Shown in pieces: positions 1 through 6,935 of a stretch of 32,486 nt of DNA. Both the position numbers and the translations under genes were made by a program. The DNA lies in assembly GCF_000518805.1 (NCBI RefSeq), contig NZ_JAEH01000054.1, forward strand, positions 1-32,486, read 5' to 3'. The DNA is from Shewanella waksmanii ATCC BAA-643. GTDB lineage: Bacteria > Pseudomonadota > Gammaproteobacteria > Enterobacterales > Shewanellaceae. The notes under the pieces are model-generated. The model worked only from the letters and a program-made list of their open reading frames with translations. It was not told the origin of the DNA and searched no databases. Position 1 is the stretch's first letter, and the number at the start of each line of letters is the position of its first letter.

Positions 1-1
1 G

Positions 2-331
2 TCTCCGACCGAAAAAGTGCTAATACATTCCGATCAAGGTGTGCAATATACCTGTTCAGATTGGCGTAGTTTTCTTAAAGAACACAACCTTGAAGCAAGT
101 ATGAGCCGCAGAGGGAACTGCCATGATAACGCTGTTGCAGAGAGTTTTTTCTCACTCCTAAAGAAGGATAGAGTTAAGCGAAAAGTCTATAAAACCAGAG
201 ATGAAGCACGCTCAGAAATATTTAACTATATCGAATATTTCTATAATCCAGTGCGCCATCATGGTAGTAATAACGGACTGTCACCAATGAAGTTCGAAAA
301 GCAGTATTTTGAGAAACTAGAAAGTGTCTAG
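2..331 (+). CDS. IS3-family transposase, C-terminal part (runs off the left edge)
   Basis: This is the C-terminal ~109 residues of an IS3-family OrfB (DDE, rve-fold) transposase. The frame is open back to base 2, so the true start lies outside the window; the GTG at 17 is not a real start. Visible family motifs are HSDQGVQY, which contains the second catalytic Asp, the CHDNAVAESFF block whose Glu is the third DDE residue, and the terminal YNPVRHHGSNNGLSPMKFE block. The stop is at 329-331. Only the 3' end of the element is present, and its right terminus probably lies between the stop and about 367. It lies next to a cassette region and is a different element from the IS3 transposase at the right end of the window. 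Confidence 0.9.
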   Translation, partial: SPTEKVLIHSDQGVQYTCSDWRSFLKEHNLEASMSRRGNCHDNAVAESFFSLLKKDRVKRKVYKTRDEARSEIFNYIEYFYNPVRHHGSNNGLSPMKFEKQYFEKLESV

Positions 332-397
332 ATAACTAGGGGCTTACCAACGCCAGTTTTTGACCCATATACTTTCAATTTTCACTATTTATTCCTT

Positions 398-404
398 GTT
401 AGGC
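398..404 (-). other. Possible truncated attC (outer core only) after the DUF3800 gene
   Basis: Read on the minus strand, GCCTAAC lies 15-21 nt past the DUF3800 stop, where a cassette attC should begin (consensus RYYYAAC). The bases that follow, up to the IS3 end near 367, do not form the remaining attC arms. I read this as an attC cut short by the insertion sequence, but a 7-bp match is weak evidence on its own. Confidence 0.3.
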
Positions 405-419
405 TGGAAACGGCCAAGA

Positions 420-1586
420 CTAGACAAGCGCCTTAACTTTTTTTCGATGCTGATCGACTGATTCCTTTGCCATTATTCGCTGCTCATCTGTTAGATCATT
501 GAGCTTAGGTAGGTTTTTCTCGAAGTTTTTGAATCGCTCGGCCATCCCTCTCATTGAGATGCCATCAATCGAGCTCCGATGTTGAAATAACTGCCAGAGT
601 TCCATTAATTCTGATGGTAGATTAACACCAGAAATAAGTTTATTTGCAATCCACAAATAAACGTCAACAATTTGAAGCCCTATAGAGTCAGTACTTTTCG
701 AAATAGTCAACTCCTTATCTGTTAAACCTTTATGTGAAACTTCTTCAGGCGAAAAATCCGTATAGAGTGGATTATTGAAATACATGGCCTTATCTTTCTC
801 AGAAGAGTTTTTAATGCCTTCGGCTATTCTTGAAAGATTATAGTGCGTTCCAATTTGAGCCTTATTGAATTGATTTTGCCTATCCACGATTATAGATGAC
901 ACTGATTTTCTGCGTTTCTTCCTTGTTCGTCGTGCAATTGCAGCTACGACAAACTGAAAACCAACAGCATTCGGAGATATTATTTTTTGATCTGGGTGAC
1001 CGAAATCAAGTGATAGTGGCTTTCTAATACCGAAATCCAAAGCATCGATGATAAGCTCTTTGGATCTTGCGTCTAGGGCAGCGTTCTCTGCTCGAATTTT
1101 AACTTCAGAAAGCAGACTAACGATAGCATCCTCACAATTCTCAACCCGTTTTACTGTTGATAACCTCCAAGACTCTCGAAGCAGGTCTTCGTCAAATAGA
1201 ACAGATAATTTGTGTATTAAAAGGTATCTCAAGGGACTCCAATATGTATCCCATTTGACAGCATCGTTTAACCCAGCATCAAAAACGGCATCAAAGAATA
1301 TAACTAAGGCATAATCGAGTTTTTCTATAAAATAGTAGTCAAAATCGAACTTCATTTTTTTCTGGATTTTAATCAATAACGGAGCAATTTTTACCAAGCC
1401 ACCTATACCCAATATATTTGCATGAATTAGGTCATCATCGATTATATCTCGAATAGCATTGTGTTCGACGACACAAAGAGCATCTACGTTAGTAACGCTA
1501 GAAATTAGACCGTAGCTAAGCCTTGGTTGATTTTTATCAAATAAATTATTCCCAGTATTACCCGATTCATCAATGTGGAAAAACAT
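420..1586 (-). CDS. DUF3800 domain protein, probable integron cassette gene
   Basis: This 388-residue protein opens with FFHIDESGNTG (residues 2-12), the hallmark of DUF3800, a family with a predicted RNase H-like fold of uncertain function. Other acidic positions typical of the fold are visible at D235 (IIVDRQ) and D308 (GLQIVD). No signal peptide or membrane segment is evident. The ATG at 1586 lies 5 bp after an attC-like site, and AGGTAG within the attC end could serve as ribosome binding site, a usual arrangement for a cassette gene. Codon use and base composition are more AT-rich than the pfa genes, which fits acquired DNA. DUF3800 proteins are often found in mobile or defence-rich loci; any defence role here is inference. 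Confidence 0.8.
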   Translation of the reverse strand: MFFHIDESGNTGNNLFDKNQPRLSYGLISSVTNVDALCVVEHNAIRDIIDDDLIHANILGIGGLVKIAPLLIKIQKKMKFDFDYYFIEKLDYALVIFFDAVFDAGLNDAVKWDTYWSPLRYLLIHKLSVLFDEDLLRESWRLSTVKRVENCEDAIVSLLSEVKIRAENAALDARSKELIIDALDFGIRKPLSLDFGHPDQKIISPNAVGFQFVVAAIARRTRKKRRKSVSSIIVDRQNQFNKAQIGTHYNLSRIAEGIKNSSEKDKAMYFNNPLYTDFSPEEVSHKGLTDKELTISKSTDSIGLQIVDVYLWIANKLISGVNLPSELMELWQLFQHRSSIDGISMRGMAERFKNFEKNLPKLNDLTDEQRIMAKESVDQHRKKVKALV

Positions 1587-1591
1587 ACTCT

Positions 1592-1695
1592 ACCTAACGC
1601 CCGCATAAGGGGCTGATAATGCTTGGCTATACTGTGAAGCGAAGCGGAACCGAGCCAAGCGTTAGCAGTCCCATCACTTAATGCGCTTGTTAGGT
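1592..1695 (-). repeat. attC recombination site (integron cassette), minus-strand orientation
   Basis: On the minus strand this 104-bp element begins with ACCTAAC and ends with GTTAGGT, the paired outer core boxes of an attC. The inner arms also pair: GGGACTGCTAACGCTTGGC near one end against GCCAAGCATTATCAGCCCC near the other. The arrangement resembles the V. cholerae VCR and Shewanella attC sites. The stop codon TAA of the upstream 103-residue gene lies in the first core box, and the next gene begins 5 bp after the last, as in compact cassette arrays. Confidence 0.8.
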
Positions 1696-2001
1696 GTGCT
1701 TTTGGTAAAGATGCAGTAATTCTTGAACCTTAGCGATGCTGCTCAAGAGGTTATTACACTCTATATATTCCAGTGGACTTTCCCAGTCATTATTTTTAAC
1801 AACGAAAATCCCCCACTTTTCACTCTTTCCGTAATAGCCTAAATCAACAAATAGTGTTTCATCAATACTTCTGAAGCAAAGCAAATCTTCAGTAAGCATT
1901 ACCTCTGACTCATCAAATGTATCTTTATTCATTTCAAGAATGGAATCACCATCCATGAATACTGTCCAAGAGCTTGAATTAAACTCGATCAATCGGCACA
2001 C
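1690..2001 (-). CDS. Hypothetical 103-residue cassette protein
   Basis: I do not recognise a family for this 103-residue soluble, acidic protein. It is rich in Asp, Glu and Ser, has WGIFVVKNNDWESPLEYI near the middle, and has neither signal peptide nor membrane segment. The frame begins at GTG 2001, directly abutting a GTTAGGT core box (2000-2006), so the gene starts where an attC would end. An in-frame ATG 15 codons later (Met16) is an alternative start. Its stop codon sits inside the downstream attC. Position and orientation support a real integron cassette gene; small cassette proteins of this kind are often antitoxins or immunity factors, but nothing in the sequence proves that. Confidence 0.6.
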   Translation of the reverse strand: MCRLIEFNSSSWTVFMDGDSILEMNKDTFDESEVMLTEDLLCFRSIDETLFVDLGYYGKSEKWGIFVVKNNDWESPLEYIECNNLLSSIAKVQELLHLYQKHT

Positions 2002-2004
2002 CTA

Positions 2005-2262
2005 ACAGTATATTAGGCCGATTTCCGCATAACAACGGACAGCCACGTTAATGTAATAGTAGCAAGCTAACTTAAAAGCTATTCACCTTCAATAGCTTAT
2101 GTTTAAGTCGAGGGTGACTTTTATTCAATGTTCGCTGTAGAAAGTCGGATTTGAGTTATTTGTGACGTTTTTCTGCGGTGATCAAAATAGATTTACCTAT
2201 AAATCAGCACCTAATGCCAAATCTATTGCGGCGCGAATTCTCTGTTTCTACGCCTTAGCGCA
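2005..2262. repeat. Diverged direct repeat, copy A (~255 bp)
   Basis: This stretch is clearly similar (roughly four bases in five) to 3351-3605. Shared landmarks include CCGCATAACAACGGACA near one end, TTTTATTCAATGTTCGCTGTA in the middle and GATCAAAATAGATTTA near the other end. Both copies lie immediately upstream of a minus-strand cassette-like gene (103-residue protein here, 97-residue protein for copy B). I see no convincing gene in it; the short frames here are not conserved with copy B. Confidence 0.75.
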
Positions 2263-2343
2263 AAAATTTGCTCAATCTCATTATAACGGGATACAAAAAC
2301 AGTCAATTTCCCTTGTTGGTCAGCACATCATTTTGCCAGGACA

Positions 2344-2487
2344 GCCAAACTGCGTTTGGCAATAGATCGCAGGATTCCATCCTGCACCGGGCAAGGAGGA
2401 CTGCTCGTCTTATTCCGTTTGAATTTTCAATATCCTCCTTGCAACCTCCATAACGCCCGGCGAACATTTCAAACAGCGAAATTTCGC
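2344..2487. other. Run of consecutive perfect hairpins in non-coding DNA
   Basis: Four inverted repeats follow one another. GCCAAAC/GTTTGGC (2344-2360) has a 3-nt loop. GCAGGA/TCCTGC (2369-2385) has a 5-nt loop. GCAAGGAGGA (2391-2400) pairs with TCCTCCTTGC (2433-2442) inside an outer CCGGGC/GCCCGG pair (2387-2392 and 2455-2460). The last is the self-complementary GCGAAATTTCGC (2476-2487). There is no T-run after any of them, so they are not ordinary terminators. The stretch lies between copy A of the 255-bp repeat and the first 90-bp hairpin element. Possible roles are a structured RNA or remnant repeat DNA. Confidence 0.55.
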
Positions 2488-2573
2488 GACGGGAAAATCT
2501 TGATAGCGTCTAACAATATTGGATTTATAAAAGGGGAAATAGCAAACAATCCCTTAAGCATTGAGATAACGCA

Positions 2574-2820
2574 AAATCGAAGAGGCAATTAACGCCGTGC
2601 AGATATCGCAGCGAGTTTTGGTTTCAGGGATGAAACCGCAAAGCGGCCACGGAGGGCTTTACAGCGACTCGCTAAGGTATCTGCACAAACTCCGCAGGAG
2701 GCGAAAACCCACTATCCACCATTGTGGTAAATGGCAACTCCACCGCTGGAAGCTAAATCCTTTCGAGTACTGATTAGGAAGGTGACAACCAATTGAACTG
2801 TGAAAAACAAAGCCCATCCC
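2574..2820. repeat. Hairpin repeat unit R1 (dispersed copy of the 260-bp family)
   Basis: This is one member of the repeat family that is tandem at 3740-4402. It begins AAATCGAAGAGGCAATTAA and ends at AAGCCCATCCC. Inside, 2597-2686 is a 90-bp near-palindrome whose outer arms are GTGCAGATATCGCAGCGAGT and ACTCGCTAAGGTATCTGCAC. They enclose a smaller hairpin, GGTTTCA-GGGA-TGAAACC. The constant tail carries CCATTGTGGTAAATGGC and TCCACCGCTGGAAGC. There is no open frame of credible length. Confidence 0.8.
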
Positions 2821-2941
2821 GAAACATTAACTATGGGTGTCTATATATTTCTCTCTATATATTTCTCTTCATGTATATGTGATAAAAAAAGTTGGTGACT
2901 ATTCATTTTTTGCTCCGTAACTCTATGAATGCAAAACGTCC
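2821..2941. other. AT-rich spacer, nothing recognised
   Basis: The spacer has a short imperfect direct repeat (TATATATTTCTCT then TATATATTTCTCTTC around 2841-2869). I see no gene, promoter of convincing quality or terminator. Confidence 0.5.
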
Positions 2942-3020
2942 AAATAACGCGCTAAGTAATGCTTGCTAAAATGTGGAACAAAGTGGAATCGAGTAAGCTC
3001 TACGTGTCCCAGTTAATTTG
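2942..3020 (-). repeat. Degenerate attC-like site after the small membrane protein gene
   Basis: On the minus strand this stretch shares the internal arm pattern of the attC at 1592-1695: GGGAC, then GCTT..CTCG.TTCC.CTT, then CACA, TAGC and AAGCATTA in the same order and spacing. The outer boxes are poor (AATTAAC and GTTATTT instead of RYYYAAC/GTTRRRY), so recombination activity is doubtful. It lies 15 bp past the stop of the 97-residue gene, the place expected for a cassette attC. Confidence 0.5.
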
Positions 3021-3034
3021 TTTTTTAGCAGTAT

Positions 3035-3328
3035 TTACAATTTAATTTTGTGTTTTTTGAAGTACCAAATGGCAATAGGAGTTTCGATTGCTCCGTAAGT
3101 AACTAGAGTAAACCAAAACCAATTTACATTAGAAACTAATAAATTGAATTCATGTCCGCTGCCCCAATAGTTAAAACCTACGACCAGCAATGAAAAGCCT
3201 GAAATAAAAATGTCATAAAATGAAATTTTATTAAAATTATTTCCAGCTAATTTAGGGTAAATAGAAAGGTATGCAACTAAAACTATTACTAGATTTAGAA
3301 ATATAATTGATAACTCTGGTGAATCCAT
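3035..3328 (-). CDS. Small hydrophobic membrane protein, cassette-like
   Basis: This is a 97-residue protein that I do not recognise. It is strongly hydrophobic with about three predicted membrane segments: residues ~8-25 (IFLNLVIVLVAYLSIY), ~38-53 (DIFISGFSLLVVGFNY) and ~70-88 (FWFTLVTYGAIETPIAIWY). It ends in a basic tail, KKHKIKL. A good ribosome binding site (GAGGAG) precedes the ATG at 3328 by about ten bases, which supports a real gene. A degenerate attC-like site follows the stop, and copy B of the 255-bp repeat lies directly upstream. A cassette origin is therefore likely. Function is unknown. Confidence 0.6.
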   Translation of the reverse strand: MDSPELSIIFLNLVIVLVAYLSIYPKLAGNNFNKISFYDIFISGFSLLVVGFNYWGSGHEFNLLVSNVNWFWFTLVTYGAIETPIAIWYFKKHKIKL

Positions 3329-3350
3329 TTAGAACAATACTCCTCATACT

Positions 3351-3605
3351 GCTAACGGTGTATTAGACCGAATTCCGCATAACAACGGACACTCACGTTA
3401 ATGTTATAGTGGCAAGTTAACTTAAAAGCTATTCATCTTCAATGACTTATATTCATGTGGAGGGTGGCTTTTATTCAATGTTCGCTGTAGGAAGTCTGAA
3501 TTGACTTATTTGTGACGTTTTCCGCGATGATCAAAATAGATTTATCGATAAATCAGTACCTAATGCCAATTCTATTGCGACGCGAATTCTCTGCTGCCAC
3601 GCTAA
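3351..3605. repeat. Diverged direct repeat, copy B (~255 bp)
   Basis: This is the partner of copy A at 2005-2262, in the same orientation, with scattered substitutions and very few length changes. On the minus strand its end (GCGGAATTCGGTCTAATA...CCGTTAGC) directly precedes the 97-residue gene. On the plus strand it runs straight into hairpin repeat unit R2. It has no credible open frame. Confidence 0.75.
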
Positions 3606-3739
3606 ATCGAAGAGACACTAAACCCAGTGCAGATACGACTGAGGCCTTCGACAGCATGGTCGCTCCTTGGCATCCATGCCTTTCATTCATAAATGTAATA
3701 ACGCATCCAGAAACTATGCCTCTCTCGAAAAATAAGGGG
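3604..3739. repeat. Hairpin repeat unit R2 (incomplete)
   Basis: R2 starts with AAATCGAAGAGACACTAAA like unit R3 and contains the left arm GTGCAGATAC (3627-3636), but the matching right arm is missing. The inside contains the palindrome GGCATCCATGCC and then unrelated sequence up to the start of R3. It looks like a truncated or rearranged member of the family. Confidence 0.65.
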
Positions 3740-4402
3740 AAATCGAAGAGACACTAAACCCAGTGTAGATACGGCGGAGGGCGTTGGTGGCATGGATGCC
3801 ACCGTCGAGCACACATGGAAGTGCTTGTAGCGCCCCGAAAAAGTATCTGCACATACCCCGCTGGAGGCGAAAAACCACTAGTATTCATTGTGGTAAATGG
3901 CAACTCCACCGCTGGAAGCTAAATCCTTTCGAGCACTGATCAGGAAGATGACAACCAATTGCACTGTGAAAAACCAAGCCCATCCCACAAAACAATGCCA
4001 AATCGAAGAGGCAATTAACGCCGTGCAGATACCGCAGCGAGTTTCGGTTTCAGGGATGAAACCGCAAAGCGGCCACGGAGGGCTTTACAGCGACTCGCTA
4101 AGGTATCTGCACATACCCCGCTGGAAGCGAAAACCCACTTTCCGCCATTGTGGTAATTGGAAGCCACCCCGCTGGGAGGCGAAACCTCACTATCCACCAT
4201 TGTGGTAAATGGCAGCCAATTACACAGTGCAAACCAAGTCCATCCCACAAAACACAGCCAAATCGAAGAGGCAATTAACACCGTGCAGATATCGCAGCGA
4301 GTTTCGGTTTCAGGGATGAAACCGCAAAGCGGCCACGGAGGGCTTTACAGCGACTCGCTAAGGTATCCGCACAAACCCCGCTGGGAGGCGAAAACCGACT
4401 AA
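3740..4402. repeat. Tandem 260-bp repeats R3, R4 and partial R5 with 90-bp hairpins
   Basis: Three units begin at 3740, 4000 and 4260, giving an exact 260-bp period; the third stops near 4402. Each contains a near-palindrome of exactly 90 bp (3763-3852, 4023-4112, 4283-4372) bounded by GTGCAGATAC-like and GTATCTGCAC-like arms. R4 and R5 enclose GGTTTCA-GGGA-TGAAACC. R3 keeps the outer arms but has a different inner palindrome, GGTGGCATGGATGCCACC. Constant tails include CCCGCTGGAGGCGAAAA and ATTGTGGTAAATGGC. Short open frames across the units (for example around 3897-4208) merely reflect the repeat and I do not call them genes. Confidence 0.85.
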
Positions 4403-4518
4403 TGCCACTAATGTTATAAACCACCCACCCACTTACAGCCATAATTATTATCGATAACATTAACATCTTGGTAACTTGCCGTTATAGTGGATGGCAACAT
4501 GCTCAGATATAAGCTTAC
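4403..4518. other. Leader of the penicillin-acylase-like gene
   Basis: This 116-bp AT-rich stretch lies between the last hairpin repeat and the hydrolase gene. It must hold the promoter unless transcription comes through the repeats, but I find no convincing -35/-10 pair and no clear Shine-Dalgarno sequence before the start codon. Confidence 0.4.
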
Positions 4519-4521
4519 TTG

Positions 4522-6831
4522 ATGATAAAAATAATAAAAAAGCTGCTGATAGGCTTGTTAGCCTTAGGCTTTGTTGGCGCGATTACCCTGTATGCGGGGC
4601 TGTATTCTAGCTTGCCGCAATTGACCGGCACTGTGTACAGCGGTGGGGTAAAACAAGCGGTCAGTTTAAGTCGTGACAGCTTAGGCACCGCGGTAATTAC
4701 CGCCAGCAATCGTAACGATGCCGCCTATGCCTTGGGGTATGCCCATGGCCAAGACCGTTTCTTCCAAATGGATTTATTGCGCCGCAATGCCGCTGGTGAG
4801 TTAGCTGAGATATTTGGCCTCGCTGTCATTAAGCTAGATGAGCGTCAACGCTTTCATCAGTTCAGGCAGCGCGCTGAGATGATAGTGGCCAATATGGATG
4901 TGGCCAGTAAACGTCTGCTGCAAGATTACGCTGCGGGGGTGAACGATGCCCAGCAAGCGCAGCATTTACGCTCGTTTGAGTACTTGCTCACCCAAAGTAA
5001 GCCAGAGCCTTGGCGCAGCGCCGATAGCCTGTTAGTGATTTTTAGCATGTATTTGGATTTACAATCAGGGACCATCAAACGTGATTTAACCCTAGCGCAC
5101 ATTGAGCGCTATTTTGGTGCTGATATGTTGGCATTTGTGAACCAAAATAGCCGTTATCAAGCGGCAATAGATGGCAGCGAACTGGCCACACCTGAGATTG
5201 CTATCCCTAGCTTAAGCTTACCAACGGTGGCCATGGCAAAGGTAACGCCTATTGCTGAGCCAGTAGAAGTGGGCAGTAATAACTGGGCGGTCAGTGGCAA
5301 GGTCACCCAAAGCGGCCACGGCATGCTATCTGATGATATGCACCTGTCGTTTGCGGTGCCCATTATTTGGTATCGCGCCCAGCTAAACTATCAAAGCGCT
5401 ACAGGCGAAGCGGTGCAGGTTACTGGGGTATCATTGCCCGGCGCACCAGCCATTGTGGTGGGCACGAATGGTCATATTGCTTGGGGGTTCACTAACGCCT
5501 ATATCGATACCGCTGACTGGATTGCTCTGGCGGACGATGAAGCCACACAAGTCGAAAAACAACAGATTAAACTGCCAAAAGGCGAGCGTGAATATGCGCT
5601 GGAGTTAAGCCGATTTGGCCCAGTTAGACGTATTGACGATAAGGCCTATGCGCTTGCTTGGGTGGCGCATCAGCCTTACGCCGTTGATATGCAGTTGATG
5701 CAGTTAGAAACAGCCACCGATGTCAGCACTGGCCTAGAAAAAGCCAAGCACTTTGGTATTCCAGTACAAAACTTGCTGATAGTCGACAGCCAAGGCGATG
5801 CTGCCTGGCAACCCACTGGCGCTATTCCGTCACGTACAGCATTAAGTGATACCGCGCAGCACAGCGATGATTATCAGGCTGAACTGTGGCGTCAGGATGA
5901 AACTCAAATCCCGCGGGTGCATAACCCGCAGAGCGATCGCTTATGGAGCGCCAATTCACGGGTCATGTCAGCGAGTGATCATCAGCGCTTTGGTGATGGC
6001 GGTTATGCGCTAGGGGCACGAGCTGAACAAGTACGTGATAATTTGTTGGCCCATGACAGCTTTGATGAGCGGTTATTTTTTGCGATGCAGTTTGACAATA
6101 CCGCCCACTTTTTAACCCCGTGGCATGAGTACCTAGTAAGCGTGCTTTCAAGCCAACCCAAAGTATTCAGCGATGATTTACAAGCACTGGCGCAGTGGCA
6201 ACAATGTGCTTGCAGTGACTCAGTGGGATACACCTTAGTGCGGCACTTTCGTGATCAGATGATAGACGCAACATTTGCGCCGTTAGAAGCGGGGCTGAAC
6301 AAGCAGCAGCTGAGCTTGTCGGCGATCAAGCGCAATCTTGAAACACCCATGTGGCAACTGTTAGCTAAGCAGCCACCGCAATGGCTACCGCAAGGATATG
6401 ATAGCTGGGCAGCCTTTAGCCTTGACGCCTACCGCCATAGTAAGCAGGATTTGCTCGCCAAATACGATAGTCGTAATAGCGGAGATTTAGCGACCTTGCA
6501 ATGGGGTAAGGTTAATGCGCTTAAGGTGCAACATCCGTTTAGTAAGCAGATCCCGTTGTTGAGCCACTGGTTAGATATGCCAGAGGTTGCAGGCTTTGGT
6601 GACAGCTATATGCCGGCAGTACAGCGCAGTAGCTTTGGCGCATCGCAACGTTTTGTGGTGCAACCAGGCCGTGAAGAGCAGGGCATTATGGCGATACCTG
6701 GCGGACAGTCAGGCCATCCATTATCTGATTTTTATCGCGCCGGTTTTGATGAGTACGGTACTCACCAGCCAACGCCGTTGCTTCCTGGAGATAGTTTAGC
6801 GACATTAGAAATCTTACCAGCTGCAGGCTAA
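4522..6831 (+). CDS. Penicillin acylase family protein (Ntn hydrolase), membrane-anchored or exported
   Basis: This is a 769-residue member of the penicillin amidase / acyl-homoserine-lactone acylase superfamily (S45 peptidase-like). I take ATG 4522 rather than TTG 4519; neither has a clear ribosome binding site. Residues ~2-25 form a hydrophobic signal or anchor segment after a KIIKK basic stretch. The family layout is visible: an alpha-subunit region with AYALGYAHGQDRFFQMDLLRR, then the autocleavage site VGSNNW where Ser252 becomes the N-terminal nucleophile of the beta subunit, then GTNGHIAWGFTN. The expected length is normal and all key motifs are intact, so an active periplasmic amidohydrolase is likely. 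The substrate cannot be read from sequence; AHLs, beta-lactams and N-acyl amino acids are all possible. It is convergent with the pfa operon. Confidence 0.88.
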   Translation: MIKIIKKLLIGLLALGFVGAITLYAGLYSSLPQLTGTVYSGGVKQAVSLSRDSLGTAVITASNRNDAAYALGYAHGQDRFFQMDLLRRNAAGELAEIFGLAVIKLDERQRFHQFRQRAEMIVANMDVASKRLLQDYAAGVNDAQQAQHLRSFEYLLTQSKPEPWRSADSLLVIFSMYLDLQSGTIKRDLTLAHIERYFGADMLAFVNQNSRYQAAIDGSELATPEIAIPSLSLPTVAMAKVTPIAEPVEVGSNNWAVSGKVTQSGHGMLSDDMHLSFAVPIIWYRAQLNYQSATGEAVQVTGVSLPGAPAIVVGTNGHIAWGFTNAYIDTADWIALADDEATQVEKQQIKLPKGEREYALELSRFGPVRRIDDKAYALAWVAHQPYAVDMQLMQLETATDVSTGLEKAKHFGIPVQNLLIVDSQGDAAWQPTGAIPSRTALSDTAQHSDDYQAELWRQDETQIPRVHNPQSDRLWSANSRVMSASDHQRFGDGGYALGARAEQVRDNLLAHDSFDERLFFAMQFDNTAHFLTPWHEYLVSVLSSQPKVFSDDLQALAQWQQCACSDSVGYTLVRHFRDQMIDATFAPLEAGLNKQQLSLSAIKRNLETPMWQLLAKQPPQWLPQGYDSWAAFSLDAYRHSKQDLLAKYDSRNSGDLATLQWGKVNALKVQHPFSKQIPLLSHWLDMPEVAGFGDSYMPAVQRSSFGASQRFVVQPGREEQGIMAIPGGQSGHPLSDFYRAGFDEYGTHQPTPLLPGDSLATLEILPAAG

Positions 6832-6871
6832 CCCTGCGTTTTGCCCGATAAATAGTGCACGGTTTCAGCCA

Positions 6872-6912
6872 CACAATAAAAAAGCCATCTAAACGATGGC
6901 TTTTTTATTGTG
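6872..6912. terminator. Bidirectional rho-independent terminator
   Basis: A perfect inverted repeat, CACAATAAAAAAGCCATC / GATGGCTTTTTTATTGTG, has a 5-nt loop. The GC core is AGCCATC/GATGGCT, with an A-run on one side and a T-run on the other, so it works on both strands. It sits between the convergent hydrolase gene and pfaD and should stop both transcripts. Confidence 0.92.
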
Positions 6913-6935
6913 ACCTTTGGCTAAGTTATAACAGC

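Noticed and set aside
2162..2592. Three overlapping plus-strand frames of 61-78 codons
   Set aside because: They cross hairpin sequence, lack start signals, are not conserved between the two 255-bp repeat copies, and show no protein-like pattern.
3897..4402. Overlapping open frames of 60-100 codons on both strands
   Set aside because: They follow the 260-bp repeat units, resemble one another only because the DNA repeats, and have no ribosome binding sites.
3740..4402. The 90-bp hairpins as attC sites
   Set aside because: They lack RYYYAAC/GTTRRRY core boxes and follow a strict tandem period without genes between them.
2002..4518. An integron integrase or a tRNA/rRNA gene in the accessory region
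   Set aside because: No frame shows tyrosine recombinase motifs, and no cloverleaf or rRNA-like stretch was seen.
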